Of a DNA stretch of 64,000 nt, positions 8,888-17,915 are shown in pieces. The translations under genes were made by a program, and so were the position numbers. Origin of the DNA: Hyphomicrobiaceae bacterium (GTDB lineage Bacteria > Pseudomonadota > Alphaproteobacteria > Rhizobiales > Hyphomicrobiaceae); NCBI GenBank assembly GCA_020638035.1, contig JACKJI010000004.1:139313-203312 (forward strand), read 5' to 3'. The first letter of the stretch is position 1; each line of letters starts with the position of its first letter. The notes under the pieces are model-generated. The model saw nothing but the letters and a program-made list of their open reading frames with translations. It was not told where the DNA came from and searched no databases.

Positions 8888-10162
8888 ATGACCGCAGCAA
8901 CTCAACGCTCGCCGAAGATGACCCCGCCACTTCGTTTCGAGGCCGATCTCGGCGGCGAGCAAATCAGCTTGGCAGCGCGGATCGATCTGCCGACCGGGCG
9001 TCCCAAGGCCTATGCGCTGCTGGTGCACGGCTTCACGTGCTCGATGGATCTGGCGATCACGCGACGGGTGGCAGAGGGTCTTGCGGGCGAAGGGCTCGCG
9101 GTGTTGCGGCTCGATCTGCCGGGGCATGGCAAGTCCGGCGGTGTTTTTGCGGAGACGAATTTTTCGCAGTTCCGGGCAGCGGTTCTGGCCGCAGTCGCCT
9201 ACATGCGACAGCATCTTGCCGCGCCGACGGTGCTCGTCGGGCATTCGCTGGGTGGTGCGGCGATTCTGGCGGCGGCTGCGGAGATCCCCGAGGCAAAGGC
9301 GATTGCCACGATCGGAACACCTGCGGATGTCGGAGAGGTCGTGCGCCTCATTGGGGCTTCGCCGGAGGAGGTGCAGAGGAAGGGCCAGGCGGATGTGACG
9401 ATCGACGGGCATCGTTTCACGATCCGCCGGGAGTTCCTGGAGGATGCAGCACACCATTCAATTCCCGAAGCCTTGCCGAAATTGCGAAAAGCCCTGCTCA
9501 TCCTGCATGCGCCGCGCGATGAGATCGTCGGCATTGACCATGCGGCCCGGCTCTATTCGGCTGCCAAGCATCCCAAGAGCTTCATTTCGCTCGATCACGG
9601 CAATCATCTTCTGACCGATCCCAGGGATGCAGCCTATGCCGCGCGCGTGATTGCGGCCTGGGCATCGCGGTTTGTGGAGGATGAGGAGCCCGCGCGGCCC
9701 GGGGAGCACGAGCGCATTCTCGTGAGCGAAATCGGGCAGGGCCAATTCCAGAACACCGTCGTCGCCGGGCGGCACCGGCTGTTTGCCGACGAGCCGACAT
9801 CGGTTGGCGGTGATGATCTGGGTCCCTCACCGTATGATTACCTGTCGATCGCGCTCGCGGCGTGCAAATCCATGACGCTCAGAATGTATGCCCGTCACAA
9901 GGGATTGGACCTTGGGCGCATCTCCGTAGAGGTGAGCCATGGCAAGGTCGCGGCGGATCACTGCGAGGATTGCGGGGAAGTTGCAGCCGGGCGCAGCGGT
10001 CGTATCGATAGGTTCGAATGTTTGATTGCCGTGGACGGGCCGGTGGCGCCAGAGGTGCGTGACAAGCTCGTAGAAGTTGCGGGAAAGTGTCCGGTTCACA
10101 AGACGTTACAGCAAACTGCGGCGATCGTGACGCGGCTCGGCGAGGGTGTCGAAGACGCGTGA
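8888..10162 (+). CDS. Bifunctional alpha/beta hydrolase - OsmC family protein
   Basis: A 424-residue fusion. Residues 1-260 are an alpha/beta hydrolase with LLVHGF, nucleophile elbow GHSLGG (Ser120), acid region HAPRDEIVG and catalytic His in LDHGNHLL. Residues 270-424 are an OsmC/Ohr-like domain with SVGGDDLGPSPYDYLSIALAAC and two conserved cysteines, C326 and C401 (KCPVHKTL), the peroxidatic pair of this family. The start chosen is ATG 8888, preceded by AGAGGA at a good distance; a longer reading from 8843 lacks this. The same fusion is known in many proteobacteria. The substrate is unknown; organic hydroperoxide reduction or acyl ester cleavage are the options suggested by the folds. It is transcribed towards atp but separated from it by 277 bp. 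Confidence 0.9.
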   Translation: MTAATQRSPKMTPPLRFEADLGGEQISLAARIDLPTGRPKAYALLVHGFTCSMDLAITRRVAEGLAGEGLAVLRLDLPGHGKSGGVFAETNFSQFRAAVLAAVAYMRQHLAAPTVLVGHSLGGAAILAAAAEIPEAKAIATIGTPADVGEVVRLIGASPEEVQRKGQADVTIDGHRFTIRREFLEDAAHHSIPEALPKLRKALLILHAPRDEIVGIDHAARLYSAAKHPKSFISLDHGNHLLTDPRDAAYAARVIAAWASRFVEDEEPARPGEHERILVSEIGQGQFQNTVVAGRHRLFADEPTSVGGDDLGPSPYDYLSIALAACKSMTLRMYARHKGLDLGRISVEVSHGKVAADHCEDCGEVAAGRSGRIDRFECLIAVDGPVAPEVRDKLVEVAGKCPVHKTLQQTAAIVTRLGEGVEDA

Positions 10163-10439
10163 AACACGGCGGGGCAGATTTCCTGCCAACCGGCAGATTC
10201 ACGGCTACGCCCAAAAGCTAATGCTGCGCGGCTCATTTAGGCCTTTCTGGCCATGCCACCCCCGTTGATGCCCCGGACAGGCCATGTTAGAGAACCGCGT
10301 CCTGCGAGGGGGCGTGGCGATCGGCAGATGGCGTCCCTTATCAAGAGCACGCATTTTTTCCCGCGACGGAAGGGGCCGAATGGTCCCATCCAGATCCTGA
10401 AACGCGCTGTGACAAGAGCGCCGTACGAGAGCCTTTGAC

Positions 10440-10997
10440 GTGGCGACAGACGACCCGATGATGGCCAGCGTGGCCGGCCGCTATGCCGCCGCCCTGTTCG
10501 ATCTGGCGAACGACGAGAATAAGGTAGCCGATGTCGAGGCCGACCTCGGCAAGTTCCAAAGCCTCCTCGACATGAGTGCGGATCTCACCAGCCTGGTGCG
10601 GAGCCCCCTCTATACCGGTGAGCAACAGTCGGCCGCCCTTGAAAAGATCGCGGCGCAGGCCGGCATTGGCCTGCTGACGATCAATTTCCTGAAGCTCATT
10701 GCCCGTAACCGCCGGCTGTTCGCCGTCTCGGACATGATCCGGTCCTATCGCGCGCTCGTTGCCAAGAGCCGCGGTGAGGTGACTGCGGAGGTGACGAGCG
10801 CAGCGACGCTCACCGACGAGCAACTCGTCGAGCTGAGAGAGACGCTCAAGGCGTCCGTCGGCAAGGATGTGCAACTCGCCACGCGTGTCGATCCGAGCCT
10901 GCTTGGCGGGCTGATCGTCAAGGTCGGCAGCCGCATGGTCGATTCTTCGCTGAAGACGAAACTCGCCAACCTGAGGCTCAGCCTCAGGGGGGTGTGA
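10440..10997 (+). CDS. atpH: F1F0 ATP synthase subunit delta
   Basis: A 185-residue OSCP/delta subunit that links the F1 head to the peripheral stalk at the inner membrane. Seen in the sequence: SVAGRYAAALFDLA near the start, the central helices NFLKLIARNRRL, and the C-terminal SLLGGLIVKVGSRMVDSSLKTKLANL, the signature of the family. GTG 10440 is the start. It is the first gene of atpHAGDC; the F0 genes are not next to it, as is usual in alphaproteobacteria. The 277 bp upstream should hold the operon promoter, but I could not pick out a convincing -35/-10 pair. Confidence 0.96.
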   Translation: MATDDPMMASVAGRYAAALFDLANDENKVADVEADLGKFQSLLDMSADLTSLVRSPLYTGEQQSAALEKIAAQAGIGLLTINFLKLIARNRRLFAVSDMIRSYRALVAKSRGEVTAEVTSAATLTDEQLVELRETLKASVGKDVQLATRVDPSLLGGLIVKVGSRMVDSSLKTKLANLRLSLRGV

Positions 10998-11142
10998 GGC
11001 GCACCGGCGCCCCCGGCGGCGGAAGCCGCAACGAATTGGGTATGCCGGTCCTTGGCCGGTTGCCAGATTTCAAGGAACCTGAGCCCGGTCACTCGAGCGA
11101 GTTCCGGCACGCAACGAAAACACCCAGACAAGAGGTCAAGAG

Positions 11143-12675
11143 ATGGAAATCCGGGCCGCAGAGATCTCCTCGATCCTGAAAGAGCAGATCAAGAACTTCG
11201 GCAAGGAGGCTCAGGTCTCCGAGATCGGCCAGGTGCTGTCGGTCGGTGACGGCATCGCGCGCGTCTATGGCCTCGACAATGTCCAGGCCGGCGAAATGGT
11301 GGAATTCCCCGGCGGTATCCGTGGAATGGCGCTGAACCTAGAAGCCGACAACGTCGGCGTCGTTATCTTCGGCGACGACCGCGCGATTAAGGAAGGCGAC
11401 ACCGTCAAGCGGACTGGCGCCATCGTCGAAGTGCCGGTGGGCAGGGGGCTGCTCGGCCGCGTCGTCGACGGTCTCGGCAACCCGATCGACGGCAAGGGTC
11501 CGATCAATTCGGATACGCGCATGCGCGTCGACGTGAAGGCGCCGGGCATCCTGCCGCGCAAGTCGGTGCATGAGCCGATGGCGACAGGCTTGAAGGCCGT
11601 GGACGCGCTGATCCCGATCGGCCGCGGCCAGCGCGAGCTCATCATCGGTGACCGCCAGACCGGCAAGACAGCGATCATTCTCGACACCTTCCTCAACCAG
11701 AAGCCGCTCAATGACGGCGACGACGAGAAGGCCAAGCTCTATTGCGTCTACGTTGCCGTCGGTCAGAAGCGTTCGACGGTTGCACAGTTCGTGAAGGTGC
11801 TCGAAGAGCGCGGCGCGCTCGAGTACTCGGTGGTTGTTGCCGCTACCGCTTCTGATCCCGCGCCGATGCAGTATCTGGCGCCGTTCACCGGCTGCGCCAT
11901 GGGCGAGTACTTCCGCGACAACGGCATGCATGCCGTGATCGCGTACGACGACCTGTCGAAGCAGGCTGTCGCCTATCGCCAGATGTCGCTGCTGCTGCGT
12001 CGTCCGCCGGGTCGCGAAGCCTATCCGGGCGACGTCTTCTATCTCCACTCGCGTTTGCTTGAGCGCGCTGCGAAGCTCAACGAGAACCACGGCGCAGGCT
12101 CGCTGACGGCGCTGCCTGTCATCGAGACGCAGGCCAACGACGTGTCGGCCTACATTCCCACCAACGTGATTTCGATCACCGATGGTCAGATCTTCCTCGA
12201 GACGGACCTCTTCTTCCAGGGCGTGCGCCCGGCGGTGAACGTTGGTCTGTCAGTGTCGCGCGTCGGCTCCTCGGCACAGACCAAGGCGATGAAGTCGGTC
12301 GCGGGCAAGATCAAGGGCGAGCTGGCGCAGTATCGCGAGATGGCGGCATTCGCGCAGTTCGGTTCCGACCTCGACGCGGCGACGCAGAAGCTGCTCGCTC
12401 GCGGCGCGCGTCTTACAGAGCTGCTGAAACAGCCGCAGTTCTCGCCGCTGAAGATGGAAGAGCAGGTTTGCGTGATCTTCTCTGGTACGCGCGGCTATCT
12501 CGATCCGCTTCCGGTGAGCGCGGTGAAGAAGTTCGAGCAGCAGCTCCTGCATACGCTGCGCGATCAGCACAGCGGCATCCTGGAGGCGATCCGTTCGTCC
12601 AAGGCTCTCTCTCCGGAAACCGAGAAGAAGCTGACCGAGGTGCTCGACAAGTTCGCGAAGACCTTCACGGCGTGA
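11143..12675 (+). CDS. atpA: ATP synthase F1 subunit alpha
   Basis: A 510-residue alpha subunit, the non-catalytic nucleotide-binding partner in the alpha3beta3 head. Walker A GDRQTGKT is at residues 169-176, and the alpha-signature PAVNVGLSVSRVGSSAQ is present near 365. Length and N terminus (MEIRAAEISSILKEQI) match alphaproteobacterial orthologues. It follows atpH after 145 bp of non-coding sequence, with AAGAGGT as ribosome-binding site just before the ATG. Confidence 0.98.
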   Translation: MEIRAAEISSILKEQIKNFGKEAQVSEIGQVLSVGDGIARVYGLDNVQAGEMVEFPGGIRGMALNLEADNVGVVIFGDDRAIKEGDTVKRTGAIVEVPVGRGLLGRVVDGLGNPIDGKGPINSDTRMRVDVKAPGILPRKSVHEPMATGLKAVDALIPIGRGQRELIIGDRQTGKTAIILDTFLNQKPLNDGDDEKAKLYCVYVAVGQKRSTVAQFVKVLEERGALEYSVVVAATASDPAPMQYLAPFTGCAMGEYFRDNGMHAVIAYDDLSKQAVAYRQMSLLLRRPPGREAYPGDVFYLHSRLLERAAKLNENHGAGSLTALPVIETQANDVSAYIPTNVISITDGQIFLETDLFFQGVRPAVNVGLSVSRVGSSAQTKAMKSVAGKIKGELAQYREMAAFAQFGSDLDAATQKLLARGARLTELLKQPQFSPLKMEEQVCVIFSGTRGYLDPLPVSAVKKFEQQLLHTLRDQHSGILEAIRSSKALSPETEKKLTEVLDKFAKTFTA

Positions 12676-12763
12676 TGACCTCACGGGAGCCCGGGCTCCG
12701 GCCGTGTGCCGGAGGCGGGGCTCACGCCACCCGGCAGGCTGCGACAAGAAACGGGATGCTCGA

Positions 12764-13651
12764 ATGGCGAGCTTGAAAGACCTACGCAACCGTATCGCCT
12801 CAGTGAAGGCGACGCGGAAAATCACGAAGGCGATGCAGATGGTCGCCGCCGCCAAATTGCGCCGCGCGCAGGAGGTGGCGACTGCCGCGCGTCCCTACGC
12901 GGAGCGCATGGACGCGGTGCTGGCGAGCTTGGCTGGAAAGATCACGAGCCGGGAAGGCGCTTCGCCGCTCCTGGTCGGGACTGGCAAGTCCGACACGCAT
13001 CTGCTGATCGTCATGACAGCCGAGCGCGGTCTGTGCGGCGGCTTCAACTCCAACATCGCCAAGCTGGCGCGCGCCGATGCGCTGCGGCTGATGAGGGATG
13101 GCAAGACCGTCAAGATCATGACGGTCGGCCGCAAGGGCGCTGACAACCTGAGGCGTGACCTCAACAAGCAGATCATCGACCGGCGCGACTTCCGTGGCGT
13201 GCGTCAGCTGAGCTTTACCGACGCGGAGGGCATCGCCAATCGCGTGCTGGACATGTTCGAGGCAGGCGAGTTCGACGTGGCGACGATCTATTTCTCCGAG
13301 TTCCAGTCGGTGATCTCGCAGAAGCCGACGCCGCTGCAGATCATTCCGGCGAAACTTCCAGAAGCCAAGGACGATGGCGCGGTTGCGAAGAACTCTGCGG
13401 TCTACGAGTACGAGCCCGATGAGCAGGTCATTCTCGGGCAGCTTCTGAAGCGTAATATCGCGACGCAGATCTTCCGCGGGCTCCTCGAGAATGCGGCGTC
13501 CGAACAGGGCGCACGTATGAGCGCGATGGACAATGCGACGCGCAATGCGGGCGATATGATCGACAAACTGACGATCACCTACAACCGCCAGCGCCAGGCG
13601 CAGATCACCAAGGAACTCATCGAAATCATCTCGGGCGCCGAAGCGCTCTAA
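12764..13651 (+). CDS. atpG: ATP synthase F1 subunit gamma
   Basis: A 295-residue gamma subunit, the central rotor shaft. The N terminus MASLKDLRNRIASVKATRKITKAMQMVAAAKLR is the family signature (shown here only in part: KDLRNRI, KITKAM, AAAKLRRA), and the C-terminal helix has ASEQGARMSAMDNATRNA and RQAQITKELIEIISGA. The frame is open upstream to 12704, but homology and the ATG at 12764 fix the start. It lies 88 bp after atpA and 30 bp before atpD in the same operon. Confidence 0.97.
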   Translation: MASLKDLRNRIASVKATRKITKAMQMVAAAKLRRAQEVATAARPYAERMDAVLASLAGKITSREGASPLLVGTGKSDTHLLIVMTAERGLCGGFNSNIAKLARADALRLMRDGKTVKIMTVGRKGADNLRRDLNKQIIDRRDFRGVRQLSFTDAEGIANRVLDMFEAGEFDVATIYFSEFQSVISQKPTPLQIIPAKLPEAKDDGAVAKNSAVYEYEPDEQVILGQLLKRNIATQIFRGLLENAASEQGARMSAMDNATRNAGDMIDKLTITYNRQRQAQITKELIEIISGAEAL

Positions 13652-13681
13652 CAAGCTGACCGGAATTCAAGGACGAGAACA

Positions 13682-15112
13682 ATGGCTGACAACAAAGTTG
13701 GTAAGATCCGTCAGGTCACGGGCGCCGTCGTCGACGTGCAGTTCGACGGGCATCTGCCCGCCATTCTGAACTCGCTGGAAACGACGAACCAGGGCAACCG
13801 CCTGGTGCTCGAAGTTGCCCAGCATCTGGGAGAAAATACCGTTCGCACGATTGCCATGGACTCGACGGAAGGTCTGGTCCGCGGGCAGGAAGTCGTCGAT
13901 ACCGGCAACCCTATCTCGGTTCCTGTCGGCGATGAAACGCTCGGGCGCATCATGAACGTGATCGGCGAGCCCGTGGACGACGCGGGTCCGATCGTGACCT
14001 CCAGCAAGCGCGCCATCCATCAGGCGGCGCCGTCATTCGCCGACCAGTCGACCGAAGCGGAAATCCTGGTCACCGGCATCAAGGTGGTGGACCTGCTGGC
14101 ACCCTACGCCAAGGGCGGCAAGATCGGCCTTTTCGGTGGCGCCGGCGTCGGCAAGACCGTTCTCATCATGGAACTCATCAACAACGTCGCCAAGACGCAC
14201 GGTGGCTATTCGGTGTTCGCGGGCGTTGGCGAGCGTACCCGTGAGGGCAATGACCTCTATCACGAGATGATCGAGGGCGGCGTGAACAAGAAGCCCGTCA
14301 ACGGTTCGACCGCCGGTTCCAAGGCGGCTCTCGTGTTCGGCCAGATGAACGAGCCGCCGGGTGCACGCGCCCGCGTCGCGCTGTCGGGCCTGACCGTCGC
14401 CGAGCACTTCCGCGACCAGGGTCAGGACGTGCTGTTCTTCGTCGACAACATCTTCCGCTTCACCCAGGCAGGCTCGGAAGTGTCGGCGCTGCTCGGCCGC
14501 ATTCCCTCGGCCGTGGGTTATCAGCCCACGCTTGCCACCGACATGGGCGCGCTGCAGGAGCGCATTACCTCGACCCAGAAGGGATCGATCACCTCGGTGC
14601 AGGCCATCTACGTGCCGGCCGACGACCTCACCGACCCGGCGCCTGCGACGTCGTTCGCTCACTTGGATGCGACGACCGTGCTTTCGCGCGGCATCGCCGA
14701 GAAGGGCATCTATCCGGCAGTCGACCCGCTCGACTCGACATCGCGCATGCTCGACCCGCGCATCGTCGGCGAGGAGCACTACGGGGTGGCCCGCCGCGTG
14801 CAGGAAATCCTGCAGCGCTACAAGGCGCTCCAGGACATCATCGCCATTCTTGGCATGGACGAGCTGTCGGAAGAGGACAAGCTGACCGTCGCTCGCGCCC
14901 GCAAGATCGAGCGTTTCATGTCGCAGCCGTTCGACGTCGCCCAGGTGTTCACCGGCTCGCCGGGCGTGCAGGTGCCGCTGGCCGAGACGATCAAGGCGTT
15001 CAAGGGTCTGTGTGACGGCGACTACGACCATCTCCCGGAACCGGCCTTCTACATGGTCGGCACCATCGAGGAGGCCATCGCCAAGGCAGAGAAGCTGGCC
15101 GAGGCGGCCTGA
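13682..15112 (+). CDS. atpD: ATP synthase F1 subunit beta
   Basis: The 476-residue catalytic subunit. Walker A GGAGVGKT is at residues 152-159, the catalytic region GVGERTREGNDLYHEM follows, then the Walker B strand DVLFFVDNIFRF and the signature PAVDPLDSTSRML. The ATG at 13682 follows AAGGACGAGAAC. Everything expected of a functional beta subunit is present. It is followed not directly by atpC but by a small acidic reading frame. Confidence 0.98.
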   Translation: MADNKVGKIRQVTGAVVDVQFDGHLPAILNSLETTNQGNRLVLEVAQHLGENTVRTIAMDSTEGLVRGQEVVDTGNPISVPVGDETLGRIMNVIGEPVDDAGPIVTSSKRAIHQAAPSFADQSTEAEILVTGIKVVDLLAPYAKGGKIGLFGGAGVGKTVLIMELINNVAKTHGGYSVFAGVGERTREGNDLYHEMIEGGVNKKPVNGSTAGSKAALVFGQMNEPPGARARVALSGLTVAEHFRDQGQDVLFFVDNIFRFTQAGSEVSALLGRIPSAVGYQPTLATDMGALQERITSTQKGSITSVQAIYVPADDLTDPAPATSFAHLDATTVLSRGIAEKGIYPAVDPLDSTSRMLDPRIVGEEHYGVARRVQEILQRYKALQDIIAILGMDELSEEDKLTVARARKIERFMSQPFDVAQVFTGSPGVQVPLAETIKAFKGLCDGDYDHLPEPAFYMVGTIEEAIAKAEKLAEAA

Positions 15113-15221
15113 TACGGCAGCCGTCAGAAATGAGCGGTGGACAAGCGCTCGCACAACCGCCGCGACGGCGTCATCATAGCAAACGTGCCGCGTGACGGTG
15201 CGAACGCTCGAGGAGGACACC

Positions 15222-15506
15222 ATGGCCGATGAAAAAGAAGACGACGTCGAGGACGTTGAAGCCGCAGAAGGCGAAGACGAGTTCGGTAGCTGCTGTACGG
15301 AACTCAAGGAAGCCATGAGCGGTGCGGAGTTCGAGCCGCTGATCGTGGTCGGTGAGGACGGCGTGCTCTACATGTCGGTGGGGCTGATCGACATCGAAGG
15401 CGAGGAGCCGGGCATGGTTGATCATCCGGTCTTCTTCTGCCCGTTCTGCGGCACCGAATTGCAGACCCGTGAGGACGTGCGCCAGGACGGCGATGCAGTG
15501 AACTGA
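15222..15506 (+). CDS. Small acidic CC/CxxC protein between atpD and atpC
   Basis: I do not recognise this family. The 94-residue protein begins at ATG 15222 after a strong GAGGAGGA ribosome-binding site. Residues 1-22 are almost all Asp, Glu and Ala. A CysCys pair follows at 24-25 and CPFCG at 73-77, giving a possible four-cysteine metal site of zinc-ribbon type. Between them is a plausible beta-rich core (EPLIVVGEDGVLYMSVGLIDIEG). There is no membrane segment. Codon use looks like that of its neighbours, and it sits in the operon 110 bp after atpD and 118 bp before atpC, so it is probably co-expressed with ATP synthase. A redox- or metal-linked role is only a guess. Confidence 0.75.
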   Translation: MADEKEDDVEDVEAAEGEDEFGSCCTELKEAMSGAEFEPLIVVGEDGVLYMSVGLIDIEGEEPGMVDHPVFFCPFCGTELQTREDVRQDGDAVN

Positions 15507-15623
15507 AGCGTGTGAGCCGGCACGGGTGATCCCGTACCGGCCCGCACATATGCCCGGCGAGATCCACGGCGCGATGGGCCCGTGGGCGTTGATGGGCAAA
15601 ACGACGACGAGGACGGCGAGGCG

Positions 15624-16028
15624 ATGGCAGGTACGTTCAAGTTCGAGCTGGTGAGCCCGGAGCGCATTCTTCTGTCGGACGAGGCGGAGGAAGCGATTCT
15701 GCCGGGTGCCGAGGGGCAGTTCACGGTGCTCGTCGGCCATGCGCCGGTGGTGTCGACCCTGCTGCCGGGCGTCATTCACGTGAAACTTGCGACTGCTTCG
15801 ACAAAGGGCATTTACATCGACGGGGGCTTCGTCGAGGTCAACCCGCAGTCGGTTACCGTGCTTGCCGAGCATGCCTTCATTGTCGACGAGGCGGATCAGC
15901 GGCAGCTGGAAGAGGCTCTCGGCAAGGCCGAGACAGCCCTCGGCGAGGCGAAGGACGACGAAGCGCTGCGACATCTGACGTGCGCCATCGACCAGCTCAA
16001 GGGGCTGCAGCGCAAGAAGGCGGCATAA
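15624..16028 (+). CDS. atpC: ATP synthase F1 subunit epsilon
   Basis: A 134-residue epsilon subunit that binds gamma and can inhibit the enzyme. The N-terminal beta-sandwich shows FKFELVSPERILLSDEAEE and LPGAEGQFTVLVGHAPVVSTLLPGV; the C-terminal helical hairpin (ADQRQLEEALGKAETAL) is complete. The ATG at 15624 is chosen from homology; the frame is open to 15582. It is the last gene of the operon, with a strong terminator 40 bp later. Confidence 0.95.
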   Translation: MAGTFKFELVSPERILLSDEAEEAILPGAEGQFTVLVGHAPVVSTLLPGVIHVKLATASTKGIYIDGGFVEVNPQSVTVLAEHAFIVDEADQRQLEEALGKAETALGEAKDDEALRHLTCAIDQLKGLQRKKAA

Positions 16029-16068
16029 GTCGTTTCCTCGGCTCTGCCAGTTAGGCTTACGATTTCAA

Positions 16069-16107
16069 AAGAGGTCAGACATCGATGATGTCCGGCCTCT
16101 TGTTTTT
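16069..16107 (+). terminator. Rho-independent terminator of the atp operon
   Basis: An inverted repeat with arms at 16069-16083 and 16087-16101 around a three-base loop, nearly perfect (one G-U and one mismatch), followed by TGTTTTTT. It lies 40 bp after atpC. The A-run before the stem on the plus strand could also make it work for the convergent gene on the minus strand, which ends at 16174. Confidence 0.85.
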
Positions 16108-16173
16108 TGGGTGTCGCGGACACCTGGAACGAGTGAAAGCAATTTGCAGGTTCAATCGCAAATCGTTGGGGGA

Positions 16174-17784
16174 TCACTGCTTTATCGAGCGAGCGACGCG
16201 GAAGCCGTAGTCGTTGTAATGGATATCGGCTGATAGCCAGTTGCGATAGGCGCTACGCAGAGCCTCCGGCTTCAGAAAGAGCGCGCCGCCACGCACAACC
16301 CTGCGGTTGCAGATGCCGGTGGTGCGAGCGCTGCCGTCAGCCGGATTTCCGGCATGGCTCGGGTTCCAGCAGTCCGCCGTCCATTCCCAGACATTGCCGT
16401 GTACGTTGTAAAGTCCCCAAGGGTTTGGCGTGAAGGTATCCACGAACGATGTCCTGCCGCGATAGGGCCCCTTGTTTCCGCCGCCCTTGTAGACGTGGTT
16501 CGCGTCGTAGTTCGCGTTCTGCGCGGTGATCTTGCTCCCCCACCAGAACGGCGTCGTCGAACCGGCGCGCGCGGCATACTCCCACTCGGTCTCTGACGGC
16601 AGCCGGTACTCGTGGCCGGTCTTCTTCGTCAGCCAAGGGAGATATTCGTTTGTGATCTCAATCCAGGACACGTCGATTACGGGCCGGTTACGACGCCCCC
16701 ATCCCTCGTCTTCGGGCGCGCGACGGCAGCCGCCTTCGGCTACGCATACTTCCCATTCGTCGAAGGTGACTTCGAATTTCCCGATGGCGAACGGCTTGGC
16801 GAAGCGGACTTCGGTCTGGGGACCTTCGGTCTTCGTGTGTCCATGCTCAGCGTCGGTCGATCCAAGCATGAACTTGCCCGCCGGTGCCACGACCATACTC
16901 GGGCAGACCAGACAATCTCTGAACTCCTCGCCGGCCTTCAACCCAACAGCCACGTCGAGCTTGCCGTTTCCAGTGGCCACTTTGCTTTCGCCGCTCGGCT
17001 TTCCACTCCGGCGCGCATGACGTGTATCCAGGACGACGCGCATGATCATGCCATCCCCAACCCATGGAGCTGATGGCGACCCGTAGCGAATAGCTGCTGC
17101 ACTGATGCTTTCGAACAGCGTCGCGTGATCCGTGGCAGGCTTTCTGAGCTCTTCGGCGAGGATGGCACCAAAACGGCCATGTTCGTGCGACGGGTTGCTG
17201 ACGAACTGTCCGGCAGGACTTGCCATTGCGATCAACATGCCGTCGCGTATCGAAAGTGGCAGGCAGCCGTTGCCCGCATTGACCGGCAAACTGTGCAGCT
17301 TGTGGCAAGCATCGAAGATGACAAAATGGGAAGCATTCCCCGCTTCCGTGAGCAGGGTGTGGATGATGCTGTTGAGTGCAACCGCGCCGTCCCAGAAGCC
17401 CTGATCGAGACTGCGCATATCGACCGGGATGAGGTGGTTGATACGGCTCAGGCTGTTCGCGATGCCGTGGCCTGCGTAGTAGAAGAAGCCTACCGCATTC
17501 GGCCCGGAGTCTTTGAGTTCGGCGGCGTACTTGGCAACTGCTGAAAGGATTTCCGACCGCTTGGCATCGACGACGACGTGAATGTCTTCCTTAACAAAGC
17601 CGATCTTCTCAAGGGAAGCAGCGATTGCACTCGTGTCACTGATCGGCTTCTCCAATTGACCCAGCTCTGTACCGTAGCTCTGGTTGCCGATCAGCAGTGC
17701 GATCTGCTTTGCTGATACCTGTGTCGAAAACATCAGACCGGCAAAGACTATTGCTAGTTGCGTGAGAATTCGAATGCGGCACAT
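16174..17784 (-). CDS. Secreted caspase-like (orthocaspase) and FGE-sulfatase domain protein
   Basis: A 536-residue two-domain protein with a signal peptide (LAIVFAGLMFSTQVSA, cleavage near residue 25). Residues 26-250 are a peptidase C14 caspase domain: KQIALLIGNQSYGTELGQL, the catalytic His in YYAGHG (H106) and the catalytic Cys in IFDACH (C160). Residues about 295-536 are an FGE-sulfatase/SUMF1-like domain: PAGKFMLGS, PFAIGKFEVTFDEWEVC, RLPSETEWEYAARAG, NVHGNVWEWTADCW and RGGALF...YGFRVAR. Both catalytic caspase residues are present, so the peptidase may be active. The FGE domain lacks an obvious cysteine pair for copper and is more likely a binding module of the SUMF1/PvdO/EgtB fold. Such combinations are known in bacteria, but their targets are not. 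It is convergent with the atp operon. Confidence 0.88.
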   Translation of the reverse strand: MCRIRILTQLAIVFAGLMFSTQVSAKQIALLIGNQSYGTELGQLEKPISDTSAIAASLEKIGFVKEDIHVVVDAKRSEILSAVAKYAAELKDSGPNAVGFFYYAGHGIANSLSRINHLIPVDMRSLDQGFWDGAVALNSIIHTLLTEAGNASHFVIFDACHKLHSLPVNAGNGCLPLSIRDGMLIAMASPAGQFVSNPSHEHGRFGAILAEELRKPATDHATLFESISAAAIRYGSPSAPWVGDGMIMRVVLDTRHARRSGKPSGESKVATGNGKLDVAVGLKAGEEFRDCLVCPSMVVAPAGKFMLGSTDAEHGHTKTEGPQTEVRFAKPFAIGKFEVTFDEWEVCVAEGGCRRAPEDEGWGRRNRPVIDVSWIEITNEYLPWLTKKTGHEYRLPSETEWEYAARAGSTTPFWWGSKITAQNANYDANHVYKGGGNKGPYRGRTSFVDTFTPNPWGLYNVHGNVWEWTADCWNPSHAGNPADGSARTTGICNRRVVRGGALFLKPEALRSAYRNWLSADIHYNDYGFRVARSIKQ

Positions 17785-17915
17785 CTATGGTTCATCACTC
17801 TGAAAAGCATTTTGCAGAGGAGAGCCTAGTGTCGGGCTGCCGCCGTGTAATTAATTTTTGTTAGCTTTCGTTAAGTAATCAAATTTCTGGAATTTCAGGC
17901 TGAAACTGAACCGTC

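Noticed and set aside
14033..15316. 427-residue minus-strand open frame
   Set aside because: Complement of atpD in GC-rich codons; no domain and no ribosome-binding site.
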